Below, piece by piece: positions 43,601 to 54,770 of a stretch of 64,000 nucleotides of DNA. Under the pieces are notes generated by a model. That model had not been told where the DNA came from and did no database searches. It saw only the letters and a list, made by a program, of their open reading frames with translations. The stretch is from Eopsaltria australis (lineage: Eukaryota > Chordata > Aves > Passeriformes > Petroicidae). The translations under genes and the position numbers were made by a program. Positions within the stretch are counted from its first letter, which is position 1; every line of letters begins with the position of its first letter. Location: positions 3,053,001 through 3,117,000 of the forward strand of contig JAVTVJ010011652.1 in NCBI GenBank assembly GCA_034509425.1. The letters are read 5' to 3'.

Positions 43601-45232
43601 TAGCTTCAACTGCTTTTGGGGTTTCTTTGTGAAAATGCACTTTCAAGTCAGCTGATGGCTACATATTATTGTTCCACTAAAAAGCATCATAAGGGCTAAG
43701 CACTCTAAACTCTAGCTATTGCAATAATTTATTCCTTTTGTTGATCTAAAGATGCAGAAGTCTTCTTCTTCTCATCATAACTGACTTAACAAAAATCTCC
43801 AGTGACAAATTGATTTTTTTCAACCTGCCAAGTTCCTGTTGTAGATTTAAAGTGAAACAATCTGTAATTTATTCTTAACATTTAATCTCAATAAAACACT
43901 CAAACAGCAGCTTCTGCTGGCATTTGGAATGCAGCAGTTTGTGGATAGATTCAATTCTCTTTGTCTCTTTACACAATAGACAATACCCATGGTTAACCCA
44001 GTAACATGGCTCACCCCTGAGCTGATTTTACCATGGTTTGGATTATGATACTCGAGCCCTCTCATACACAGGCTCACTGAACTCATGTTATGATAAGGCT
44101 TTAGAGACACCAAAGAAACTCATCCAGTTTGGTGTTGCCACATCATCAGCTTTAAATCAGTTTGTAGGGGAAAGCTGCTCACAGAAGAAAAGCCAAACTC
44201 AATGAAGTTCAGAGTTTTCCTCTCTCACTCCCACAAGGCACCCATCAGAAGGTCACTCCAGGGAATGAACACGAGATGTGTGGATTTGTTCCTGTAGCAC
44301 AGTGTTTCAGAAAAGAAATCTATTGTTACCTACAGAAATACTCTCCAGCCAGACACACACCACACCAGTGAATATTCTCTGCTTCTCAGAGTCTCTGTGG
44401 GTTTCTGACACGGCTCCTCCACACACTAAGAAAGTTCACATTTTGCTGCTGTTTAAGTGTCCAATGCTGCCAGCAATGCTGCCAGCATCTACTCTCTTGC
44501 TCTCTATAGAGCCTTTCACAGCTATAAAGCACATTTTTTTTCTTCCAGCCTAAGCTTTCTTGTTCACTGTTGGCCAAATAATGTTGATAATAATCCCTTC
44601 AAGGGAAAGAAGTTTACAAGCATAAAAATTACCTTTGTGTCTTGTAAGGCAACACAATCTCTAGCTCCCTGTGGTCATTTGTCATAGGAAAATGAAAGTG
44701 TTTAATGGTATTGACCAATGCCACATGCTCAATCATCTTTGAGAGCCCAAAACTTTCAGTCATGGGTTAGATATTAGCCAGCCACGCATGCTACATCTAT
44801 ATAAAACACAGATCTTTGGTTCAAATTTTCCCCTTAAAAAAATGCTCATTGTTCTGGCTTTTTTCAAATAAGTACTACTAATTACTGTGTGTATGTAATA
44901 TTTTTTTCCAACATAACCGCTCACATCTCATAGAAAAGCCACTTGAGAGGGGGGGAAATTGCACATAGGGCTTTGTATCTCTTACCAGCCATTTCTGACC
45001 TTCTCAGATGTGATGGTAAAATCCTGTCCAGAACTGTAGGAAGACCTGGGTGAAAGGTGCACAGTCCATTCAGAAAGGTCAGATAAGAGCTTTTCTGGCT
45101 ATGGCCAGACATGAAAGTATTAAGGACAACATAATGAAGACAGGTCTGCAAGTTCTGAGTTTTAGCTGAGAAGGAAACCACTGAGACTGCTGCCTTCAAG
45201 CTGACCTGTTGTGTCTCCTGGTTTCTTTGCAG
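40628..45232. other. non-coding DNA, nothing recognised
   Basis: Largely AT-rich with scattered short frames. Includes a 12-bp tandem duplication, CAATGCTGCCAG twice, at about 44462-44485. No gene, RNA or repeat family could be supported. Confidence 0.4.
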
Positions 45233-45405
45233 TTCTCCATCTGTCTCTGTCCATCTGGTGACCCTTGCCTTTTACTTTCACTGCAAGCTCTTGAGGATTT
45301 GGGGCTTCTGGAAAATAGGGATTTTTGGGGCCTGTATTGCACTTGGAACAAGTCCATAAGTCCTAGTCATGACTGAGGGTCCCTCATGTGATCCTACTGG
45401 TCATT
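45233..45405 (+). mobile_element. ancient L2/MIR-type 3' tail
   Basis: The order 'catctggtgacccttgccttttactttcactgcaagctcttgaggatttggggc', then 'gcacttggaacaagtccataagtcctagtcatgactgagggtccctcatgtgatcctac', follows a widespread amniote element tail. That tail reads 'tcttgtcttatacttagattgtaagctctttggggcaggg..cagcacctagcacaatggggtcctggtccatgactggggctcctaggtgctac'. It is diverged but collinear over about 170 bp. I cannot say whether it comes from an L2-like LINE or a SINE sharing that tail. Confidence 0.55.
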
Positions 45406-45932
45406 GTGATGGACCAGAATTGCCATCCTTTGGGAAATCCTGGTGTTGTGATTATTTTCTCTTCTGGAACCAACAGCACATATTTCTCTCACAGGAAGAA
45501 TTTTTTTTTTTTTTTTTTAATAATGAGCACTAGTAAGTTATTTAATCTTTATGATACCAAACATAGGTCTGTTAAGTATTGCATGTGAAAACACCAGTAT
45601 AGTATTAACAGTTGTCAACGTGACCTAAGAGTCTAAGTAAAATTAATTGAAATGCCAGTGATGTAGCAGACCTTTTTATCTTTGAAGGAAGGAAAGATTC
45701 TGTTTTACTGTAACAAAGTGCTTCAGGATTACTAAAATAAAATGATAGTGTCACAGTTATTTGTTTCAACCTCTTATCTTTGAAAGCATCATAAGAGTTG
45801 ACACATTTCTGCAAAGTATTTCATAGTATGAAGCCATGCTTGCTGGATAGGAAGATGATCTTTAAGAAAAACTCTGCTCAGAGAGTTTAGCTTTGGTCAA
45901 ATGCATAATGCAATTATAAGATGACTTGCATT
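45406..45932. other. AT-rich non-coding DNA with a T-run
   Basis: A run of 18 T lies at 45501-45518. Nothing else recognised. Confidence 0.5.
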
Positions 45933-46032
45933 TCATAGAATGATAGAATGGTTTGGGTTGGAAGAGACCTTAAAGACTATTGAGCTCTCACCCCTCTGCC
46001 ATGGGCAGGTACACATTCCACTAGACTGGGTC
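45933..46032 (-). mobile_element. CR1 LINE, short reverse-strand 3' end
   Basis: It opens with CATAGAATGATAGAATGGTT, then 'tgggttggaagagaccttaaagactattgagctc', 'ctctgccatgggcaggtacacattccactagactggg'. This is nearly the CR1 3' end in reverse complement ('catagaatcatagaatggtttgggttggaagggaccttaaagatcat..ctgccatgggcagggacaccttccactagacc'). It is the best-preserved CR1 copy here, truncated to about 100 bp. Confidence 0.95.
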
Positions 46033-48000
46033 TGACATTTCAGAGATACTGGAGATGAATGTACTGTGAAAACATTAAGTCCACTCTTTCCACAAATGCA
46101 TGGAAACCAATAATATTTTAAAAAAACCAAAGTGGGAGTGCTGGGCTCAGAGAAATACTTTGGATTCATTATCCTCAGGGGGCTTCACAAAAGTACTCAG
46201 TGTCACTCTCCAAGCTCTCCAGCATCTCTGTCTTGCCTCAGCATGCAAGTCATAACTGGATAACTTTTCTTATCTTTTCTTATTAAAAGAGAGAAAGGAA
46301 GAAAGAAGCAAGAAACCCAAACTGATTCTAATCCAAGGACCTTTACCACCTACCATAAAATATTCACATTCTTTGGCCTTATAAATAAGTTTATATTAAC
46401 AGACTAACATCATAAATAAAAGCCCTGTTTGAAGCTGGCAAAAAGACGAACCACATCTGTGAAATGTGGCTCACCTCCACGAGTCCAGAGTAGGCTGTGA
46501 AAATACAACTGACCTGATTCCATGAGACAGCCATGAACAACAGTGAGCTGGGCACCAGGCTTTGCCTCTCAGGGCACTGCTGCTGGAGGGCTTCATAAGA
46601 TTGGACACACCTCCTTTAGGATGGTGTCTTAGGTACAGAAGTGACAGAAGAAAAGGAGGCTCTAGATGGCTGATCCATCACAGCTTCCTTTAGAGCTCTG
46701 GCTCCCCACACAGATGGCAAGGGGATGTCAACACATTTAGAAGTGTGTGTATATATATATGCATGTGTGTGAGTGAATGTGAGTGAGCTGCTGCCCTACT
46801 GAATTTCAATATCCAGCTTTATCTCACTTGCTTTCTGAGTAACATGAACTGCTCTCTCCAGAAATGCTAAGGTGCAAATTTGCAGCCCATCAGCTGCTCC
46901 ACAGTAACTGTGTGAGCTTGCAAGCCATGACGGATGCAAGGCAACCCAGGCCCTGCTCTTTGCCAGTGAAGCTACTTCATATTTAATGCACTGACTTGCC
47001 ACAGGCACCTCATGGGGCCATGTGCAAGCACGAGTCACCACAGACCAGCTGATGTGCTGTAAGTTCACACCATATTTCACAACTTGCTGTAGCAATAGCC
47101 AGCTCCTGGGCATGAAGGGGATAAAGGCAGCTAGACCAGCTCTGGGCTCAGGTTTCCAGCCAGAACAAAGCCCATCAGAAGGTAGAGCACATTGTGGAAT
47201 GGAGCTGACAGGTCAAGCTGAGCTCAGATGTGCTGTAGTGTAGGGCAGGAGGGGGCTGACGTGAAAGAAAAGCAAATGTGCTCCCCAAAACCGCTGCCCA
47301 CCTCACCACTCAGTACTCTAAACCTTTAAAGTCCCTCTCCCTGATCATGTCCTCACCTCCACGCAGCTTTGCCTCCCCAGGACCCTGTTACAACGTTACA
47401 ACCTGCCATTGTGGAGACAGCAGTGCCTGAGAATTGCAGCTGTATGGTACAACTTTGATTGCAGAGCTGAGAATCCCTCTTGGACTTCCCATTTGTTTCT
47501 GTGGGCACATTCCAGTTTAGTCATCCAGCTACCAGCCTTGGTGGAGGAAGATTCCAACACATGGCAGATAAGGATACCCCTGCTGAGATGTTCCCAGTAT
47601 TCCCAAATTAAATTATAAATGTAAAGAGTTTAGATACAGTCCAAAAGATATGGAACCCCAAATCCTGAGTCTGCTGTTCTTGGCCTTTCACACTGACCTA
47701 AAGGAAAGCCAAATTTTTATGAGCATGATTGCTAAACCAAAATTGACTGGAGGTGTTGCCTTAGGCCCAGCTCTGACAGATTTCGGGCACAAACACTCCC
47801 TGACAGTGAAAAAGCCTTTTCAGGTGTCTCAAGCCAGGCATCCCAAATCAGTGACCACTTTTGAAAATAAAAATGTAGGTCTGGGAACCCATTCCCACTA
47901 AGTCTTGTTTATGTGAGTGCACAGCTACAATGGACTGCTTGTCTGTGTAATGGCCAGACTCTGAGTAAGGATTTGCAGACTCAGGCTCCTAATCACAGTC
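46033..48000. other. non-coding DNA, nothing recognised
   Basis: Includes a short TG/TA-rich microsatellite-like stretch at 46745-46785 and a purine-rich patch at 46286-46312. No gene or repeat family recognised. Confidence 0.4.
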
Positions 48001-48070
48001 AGTGAAATCCTAGTTCTAATGAAATCAAGGGAAATTTCCCTTTGACTTCACCTGGGACCTGGGTTTCACC
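48001..48070. repeat. palindromic ancient repeat
   Basis: AGTGAAATCCTAGTTCTAAT at the left and 'tgacttcacctgggacctgggtttcacc' at the right form an imperfect palindrome. It matches an old amniote repeat reading 'gtgaaatcctggccccattgaagtcaatggg..ccattgacttcaatggggccaggatttcacc'. No coding capacity. Confidence 0.5.
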
Positions 48071-48175
48071 TTCTGTGTTCCCACCTACAAAATGTAATTA
48101 ACCATGCTGCTTTCTTCACCATAGTGTTGGGAGGCTGAAGTCATTAGTGGCTACAAAGCTTGATTTTATTTCTCG
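48071..48175 (+). mobile_element. MIR-like ancient SINE fragment
   Basis: 'cttctgtgttcccacctacaaaatgtaattaaccatgctgctttcttcaccatagtgttgggaggctgaagtcatt' follows MIR-type '..ctctgtgcctcagtttccccatctgtaaaatgggg..acctacctcatagggttgttgtgaggattaaatg'. It directly abuts the palindromic repeat on its left. Confidence 0.45.
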
Positions 48176-48630
48176 GGGTGGAAGCTGCTGTTGAAATCTA
48201 AAACATTGTTAATCCAGCTTTTTAAATCACTTCACTTCTTGAGCATTTTGCAAACAAGCAAACAAAGTGCCTGAAGCTCCCCAAAATAAAATAACTTCAC
48301 CTTTAGCTCTTGAACTTGGAAGTACCATATGTCATCCTGGGAGTGCAAAGTCTGCTTTTCATGAGCTGCAAAAACTCCCTGGGGGAGATCTGGGGACCGC
48401 CAAAAGTTCTTTGGGGGACTCTCTTTTGTACTGAAACCAGGGAAGTCTCAGCGGGCTTACCCAGCTGCTGGAAATTCTTCCAGAGACACTGATGTGCAGT
48501 GCTGTTCCAAAACAAATATCTGCGAGTCCCACACTTCATCCATCTGTTTCACATTTCAAGGAGTTAGTGTTCCACACACAAGTGTGTTAAGAGACTGAGA
48601 GAGCAAGCTGGACCAACAAAGGCTCATTAA
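48176..48630. other. non-coding DNA, nothing recognised
   Basis: Short open frames on both strands at 48303-48539 with no domain. Confidence 0.45.
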
Positions 48631-48691
48631 AGAGGGAGGAGTGGAGGGGGGGGGGGAAGGGAAAAAGGAAAAAGGAAGGAAAGATAGAAAG
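48631..48691 (+). repeat. polypurine tract with G-run
   Basis: About 60 bases that are nearly all purine, including an 11-base G-run (48646-48656) followed by GGAAAAA-type units. Such tracts can form triplex DNA. Confidence 0.8.
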
Positions 48692-49194
48692 CAAGTTATT
48701 TTCCAAACACTTTATACAGAGCCACTGGGCAGGGTTAGCATGGAGCTGGCAAGGACAGTGAGAAATCAAAGGATCTCTCCTCTAAAACCCCTCTGAAATA
48801 TAAAACGTTAAGTTCCAGTTCAGAACAATACAGAGACCTCAAGCAGAAGCACATTAATGTCAGGGGATAGTGCAAGTCAAATTTAATCCTGATGTCAAAT
48901 CAACTGTAGAGCAGTTACGCCAGGAATGAAGGAGGCTGCAGGTTCCTATCACTTGACCTGCTTTCTGCTACAGTTAAAGTCATAAAAGATAGCTGGTGCT
49001 GACCAATAAAAATTAAAAAAAAAAAAAAAAAATCGGGGGCATTTTTGTAGTTTCCTATGTCTGATCCAAACCCTTCAGACTTCTGGAAACCTAAGTGAAC
49101 TGCTCCACAGCTTTTGTTTTCTGTAATTGTCCCCCACACAGTGCACTGTGGGGACTGCTGAATGCATTTCATACATTTTTTGGCAGCAGCATTC
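48692..49194. other. non-coding DNA with an A-run
   Basis: An A-run of about 18 bases lies at 49015-49032. No retroposed gene is attached. Nothing else recognised. Confidence 0.45.
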
Positions 49195-49600
49195 CATGTT
49201 GTGTTAAGGGTTCATTAATCTGCTTGCCACTAGGCCCCTGTGAAAAGAGGAAATTGTTTCACACTTGCTGAAAGACCGAGAAAAGAGTTTAGAGAGGAAG
49301 GAGAAGCAGATTAAATGGGAAATACAAGCAATGGAGAGACAGGTTTGGGGCAGTGCTTTGTCATGTCTCGGATCGCACAAAGGCTAACATGTGAACTCGG
49401 GGAATGTGACAGACTTTTGTTCAGGGAAACTGTGCTACTGTGTCATTAATTAGCCCAAGACAGGAGATTTGGCTGCAGCTCATCTCGACTCAGAGTATGT
49501 GAGCTGAAACAATCAAGGCCCATTTCCAGGCTAGGATGGCAAAGGAAATGAAGGGGGCGTAAGATAGATATTTGTAAAAGGAGCTGAGTTTCAGTAAACT
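49195..49600. promoter_or_regulatory. candidate conserved non-coding element
   Basis: A non-repetitive block that keeps CpGs in CpG-poor surroundings (TCTCGGATCGCAC, GAACTCGGGG, ATCTCGACTC, GGGGGCGTAAG). It has homeodomain-type cores GTTCATTAATCTG and GTCATTAATTAGCCC. This is the texture of a developmental enhancer. Conservation is not shown. Confidence 0.35.
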
Positions 49601-52549
49601 GAAATCATGGTTCAAAAAAACAATCATTTCAGAGTAGAGAGGCCAATGGGCTGGGGAGAAATTATTTTCCTGAGACAGGCAGGGTGGCTCTGGCCCATGC
49701 CATGTCTGCTGAGTGATGTCCAGCAGCCTGAATATGTTCACCCAATTAATTCACTCTGGACTTGCTGTGTGGTACCCACGGCATTCCTGCAGCCAAGACA
49801 TAGAATTAAAACACCCTTAAGGCCAGGTGATACATTTCATCTTCTAATATGCTTTCTAAACCTTCATCTAAACTCCCTGGCACACAAGATGGTTGGAAAG
49901 AGCACGGAGTACTCAGGTTTCACACTGATGTGAGTGTGGATGGCTGGAAGGAAAGGCCAGGGGAAATGTCCTCCCCACCTGACTTAAACCGTGGTTACTC
50001 ATGGATAGCAGCAAGTCCTCTGCAGAGACAAAAGCAAGAGCAAGAGCTGTTATCACCACTTTTCACAGCAAACAGGTCTTGGGGAACAGTCCTCTGGGTC
50101 CCACAGATTTGGGTACCTTTGGCAAAACTACTCATATAAGTAGGGGTTTCAGGATGAGGGCCAATTCTGTGCTGAAGCAGTGGGGATCAGACATGCAGTA
50201 AGGATGACATATTGTGTTTTTACAAAAAAATAAACAAACCACTGTGGTTTGAGTTTACAGGCCTATCAAGCATCCCCCTAAACATGGGTGGAAATTCTGA
50301 TAAAAGATTTCAGCATTGCCTCACACAAAAATGTGCTAACCAGGATGGGCTTTAGTTTTTCTTAGTGATTACGAACTGGTTAGGCAAAGCAAAATTTGAA
50401 AATAATATGGATTGGAATAATATATGTTATGTGAACCATAAAAATAAAAATACAAGACTGGAGCCGTTGAAAAAATTCTTTGTGCAAACCAATCCCCAAA
50501 AAGAGCTTCTTCCTTTGCTCCTCGTGAGCTTTAACAGGTTAACAGGTTGCACTGGCCAGGTGGCAAAAAGTTTTGCAATATCAAGTTCGATGTGTTTTAA
50601 GATTTTTGGCTGGTTCTGAGTGCAATCACCTCTTGCAGAGAGACACTTGGACTCTACCCATGGCTTAGCTGCTCAGAAACAAGATCAGATATTGTTGACT
50701 AAGGAGTACCAGTGTTTAAAATTTCACCTTGTTCTTGCATTACAAGGTAGTTTGGTTGGTACCTCTGCTGAAGGAGAGGATGTTTTCTTCAAAGCTCTAA
50801 TAAACGTTCGTGCCTTGTCTTTTTCATTCCCCAGTGCCTTGCCTGTTTGACAGTATTTGATTTGTACATGAAGGTAAAGGAACATGAGGTGGGCAGATGT
50901 ACTTGAGCATTGACGTTACACGTAGGACTTGGCAAGACACATTGCTCATCCCAGGAATGGCCCTTCTCTTTTTTTTTTTTCCTTTCCCATTGGTGTTCCA
51001 TGGAAATTTGCAACGGGCCAAATGAACAGGAATAACACATGACATTATGCCTCCCACCAGTGAGTCACTGCTGGTAGAACTGGGATGGAGCCGTGTGCTC
51101 CTGTGCCACAAAAGGGCCTATATTTTCTCATATACTTGATTGACTGCTAAATGAATGGCAAGCACTTCGTTTTCTGTAGAGTGTCATGATTAATTCATCT
51201 CCCTCTCATACCCCCACTGTACATGTTGTAGTGGGCTTCATTCATGAACCGAAAAAGACCTGAGTAATGCTCCCCTACTCACAGTTTTGTTTCTCCATAG
51301 AAGGTCACAAAATATACCACGGCTGCAGGTGGTCTTATGTAAACAAAGCAATCTGGCCACAGTTCAAGGCTCAGCAATATAATATTGTCAAGTGATCATT
51401 TTGTTGAAATAGTTGGATGCCTATAAAACATCTGCAAATGCTAAATTTAAAATACAAATAAAGCCCAAAGTTGGAAACTCCTCAGACTTCTGGTGAAAAC
51501 ATTGTTTTGTAGAACACAGCTCCTCTTGTCCCATGTAAATCTAATGCTGAATGTGGACAAACAGTTTAGCTCCTGATTGTGCCAAGAAAATGGGCTTTGC
51601 ATGGGTGCAGAGCTCTTTTAGTCCTGCAGGATCATAGGCCAACTTGTGATGGGAGAGCAATAAAAATCTGTTTGGGAACTAAGGGGAGAAGGCTCAGGGT
51701 GATATTCTTGCAGATTGTGAAACTTGAATTAAACAGAAGAATGAAATCATCTTTCTGTTACTGATTTAGCACTTGGCTGAGACATTAGACCCTGTCCTGA
51801 GAAAAGTCCATAAATGGTATCACCCCAGGAGAGAAACGGTGAAGGCATTGAGTCATGGGGATGCTCATCTGAGACAGAGGTCCCTGCTGACTTTCTGATG
51901 GCCCACAAAAGGACAGTCCCTGACTGCTGGAGCAGAGGAAGATGAAAATGCCACCTCAGTCTGTCCCACTCTTGTCTGCTTAACCGTGTGATGAAAAGCA
52001 AAGGGGCAGAGCCAAAGTTCCCTCAGCTCAGCCTCTACCTGCTCCAGACAAATTGAGGGCTTGCAGCAGCATGGCATCTGCTGAAGGAGCAGTGGGAGCT
52101 GAGGGAGGGAAAAGTCAGGAGCTGGGTGATTTAGGAGGGTACAAGATCTATCACAAGAAAGGGCTTAAAAAGGGCAACTGCCACCTCACCTTACTCCAGA
52201 GATGAAGAATAATGTGGTTAAAGGCTCCCACTAGGTAGCCAGCGGGAACCCTGAGGTTTTGGTTCAGCACTCAACAAATCTGAACCAGGGGAGAAAAAAA
52301 GAAGGGAATGGGGAAAGGACTTTATACGTATTTTTCCATGTTTGTTTTTCAGCCCTGCTGATTTTTCAATTAAGACCCTTACTCACATTCCCCAAGCAAG
52401 GCTTGCTGCTGTATGCCAGGGGTTGGAGCGGTGCTGCTGCTCTCAGCATATCCCCAGCAATCTGCACTGCTAAGAAGACACCGTGCATTGCAACAGCAGG
52501 TGGTGTTGCAGGTTAGGAGTGAGCTGCAGAGCAGAGTTTTGCTCAGCTC
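49601..52549. other. non-coding DNA, nothing recognised
   Basis: Mixed composition. Includes a T-run near 50970-50981 and a direct AACAGGTTAACAGGTT duplication at about 50533-50548. No gene or repeat family recognised. Confidence 0.4.
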
Positions 52550-52890
52550 TTGACTGCACAATGCCTGGCTCCAAGCACTGCTCTCAGTCTCTGAGGCCCC
52601 GTCTGAGCTGCAGCTTGAGCAGCGCTCGCTCTCGCAGCTGTGCTGCGCTCAGAACTGTCGGCACAGCTTTCCTGGTGTGGTTTTGCTATCCAGCTTTGCA
52701 GCCTGGGATTTCTCTAACAATTGTGTGAGCCGAAATCGTGCTCTTGACTGTCCCTCTGGGTAATATGTCACTTAATTGGTTAATACGCTTATAATATCGC
52801 TTAAAGTCATAGCGGGTGTGGACACAAATGGCTTTGAAAAACAGCTTCAAATGCAATTATAAGCCTTATTAGCTTTTAAAAGAAAGAGAG
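52550..52890. promoter_or_regulatory. candidate conserved element, CpG-retaining and homeodomain-rich
   Basis: The left part has clustered CpGs (GAGCAGCGCTCGCTCTCGC, TGCTGCGCTC, CTGTCGGC). The right part is rich in homeodomain-type words: GTCACTTAATTGGTTAATAC, CGCTTATAATATCGC and TGCAATTATAAGCC. No repeat or exon fits it. The abrupt CpG-rich to ATTA-rich change resembles a compound enhancer. Confidence 0.38.
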
Positions 52891-53539
52891 AAAAAATCCC
52901 CCCTTCTGTGTCTGGCACAGGTGGGAGTGATCCTGTAGATAGGGCAAGAAAGGCCTTTGGCATTTTTACCGTGTTACCACATCATTGTTTCAAGCAGTGT
53001 ATAAGGAGCATTTTCTCCTCTGGGCTGCCCTCAGCAAGGTTAGGTGATGTGATGCCAGGTTTCCCACACACTCTGCTGCTGGAAGCACCTTTTTCCCTGT
53101 GACTCCTGTGAGGGTCAGCCATGGTCTGTGGAAAGTGGGCAGTATCTGAGGGCAGCAGCCCCCTGGGAGCACTGAGGTGGCCACTGCTGTGATGCTCCAG
53201 CAGCCTGAGCAGTGCAAAACAGTGCAAAAACCAGCAAATCTGCTGTTTCCATTGGCACCTCCCTCTGTTCCCATTGGGTGTCCCTAAGGAGCTGCTGCCC
53301 ACAGGGGCAGGCAGGGCAGGGGCAGCACTCCTGCAGCCAGTGCATCACTCCTGCTCTCAAATAGGCCATCCCACAAGGCACTACTCTCCTATGACAGCTT
53401 TCATAAGTGGATAAATAACCAAATTCTCTATTCCCAGTTACCAGAAAAGTGATGAGGGCTTACCTGAATTTTCTAGAAGTGTGAATCCCTCAAGTATTAA
53501 GCAAATATTGCTTCCCAGCAGCCTACAGACCCTGCTGCC
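52891..53539. other. non-coding DNA, nothing recognised
   Basis: Overlapping minus-strand frames at 52982-53381 have no domain and arise in GC-richer sequence. Confidence 0.4.
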
Positions 53540-53930
53540 CTGCAGATGCATACAATTCGCTTCTTGCATGAGGAAAACATACACATTAATGATATATTCA
53601 AACTGTAACAAAGCAGTTAATTCATTTGCTAATACATCTTTTCTGCTTTAGAGCCTATCAAGTAATGAACATTTAATGACCTATTCATTTTCCTAAGAAC
53701 TACTGCATGGCACAGTGGAATCAATACAAAAGATGACCATTTTCACGGATCAGATAATCTTATCTACAAGGTTAAGATAATATTATGTTAATGTTTCCTG
53801 CATTATCTTACATGCTTTCGACTCCTTTGAGAGGTATTCATTTGGTTTTAGCAGATTTTGCAAACATTTTTGCTTCCTGGATGATTTCCGTTTCATTTTA
53901 ATTTTACAATTATTTCCTGCACTTGGTCAG
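53540..53930. promoter_or_regulatory. candidate enhancer with GATA-motif cluster
   Basis: Four WGATAR motifs fall within 57 bp: AGATAA at 53752-53757, TTATCT at 53760-53765, AGATAA at 53775-53780 and TTATCT at 53803-53808. Around them are homeodomain and forkhead-like words (CATTAATGATAT, GTTAATTCATTTG, TTTGCAAACATTTTTG). The block is non-repetitive. Four sites in both orientations is suggestive, but not proof, of GATA regulation. Confidence 0.38.
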
Positions 53931-54737
53931 TTCCAGCAAACAGTAGTGAAAAAACAAAAATAAACACTTTTTTTTTTAAATAAAGAAAAACAACAGTGCA
54001 GTGCAGATGCTGTATTTGATCTGCTTTAACCTCCAGTTTACTCTGTAAAGAGGAACCAGAGCATACAGTAAAGAAAGGCCAAGCTGCAGCTGAAGTATGG
54101 CTCTTGAACTGGCTTCCGAGTGCTTGCTATGGGTAATAATTGAACCTAAATTAAAAACAAACAAAAACAAAATAAAAACCCTTCAGACCAACATCCCTCT
54201 CAGCCTTCTGTTTGTTCAAAGGCAGGCCTGGAAGGCATGGAGGAGACGCCATCCACATGTGGATCCTCTCATGGCAAGGAACATATCCCCTTGGAAAACT
54301 CAACCTCCAGCTCCCCCTATGCCACCAACGGAGACAGAGGTGCACCATGGGCTTGTGGTGGCATCCCAGGGTGTCCTCTGCTGCCTGGCTGTCCCAACAC
54401 ATGGCCACAGGGAAGGGTTCTGGGCCAGCACATGTCTGGTACACTGAGCAAGGCTGCAACACCTCCCTGCCAGCAGCGACAAATGTACCTGGAGGTGGCA
54501 CTTGCTGTGCCCCATGCTGGAATGCCAAGGTGTGACCAGAGCCCTCACATGCATTCATGGTAGCTACATAACAAGCACATTTAGGAGTCCCTGAATACTC
54601 ATTTGCCTGTCTAAACACAACCATGAGGCTAGTTATGGTCTGTTGGGTCAGAACACATTTTTTAAAAGTCCCTAAGCGCTGATTTTATCAGTACACCTCA
54701 ACAGCGCCAGCAAACATGCCTCTAATGCACTGGATAA
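53931..54737. other. non-coding DNA, nothing recognised
   Basis: A GC-richer stretch (54200-54540) carries open frames in several phases on both strands, a sign of composition rather than of coding. No gene recognised. Confidence 0.4.
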
Positions 54738-54770
54738 ATACATTAAAATGCATTAAAACACATTAAAACA
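54738..54770 (+). repeat. 10-bp tandem repeat (about 3 copies)
   Basis: ATACATTAAA, ATGCATTAAA and ACACATTAAA follow each other directly: three decamer units with point changes. Confidence 0.8.

Noticed and set aside
44462..44485. CAATGCTGCCAG direct repeat as part of a CRISPR-like or larger array
   Set aside because: Only two adjacent copies; a simple local duplication in a vertebrate genome.
44800..44840. GGTTCAAATTTTCC and GGTTCAAACTCC (near 60289) as tRNA B boxes
   Set aside because: No matching A box or cloverleaf arms at the required distance; no tRNA gene is supported.
54151..54624. 157-codon minus-strand frame and overlapping plus-strand frames
   Set aside because: Three or more phases are open over the same GC-richer stretch and no domain is recognised.
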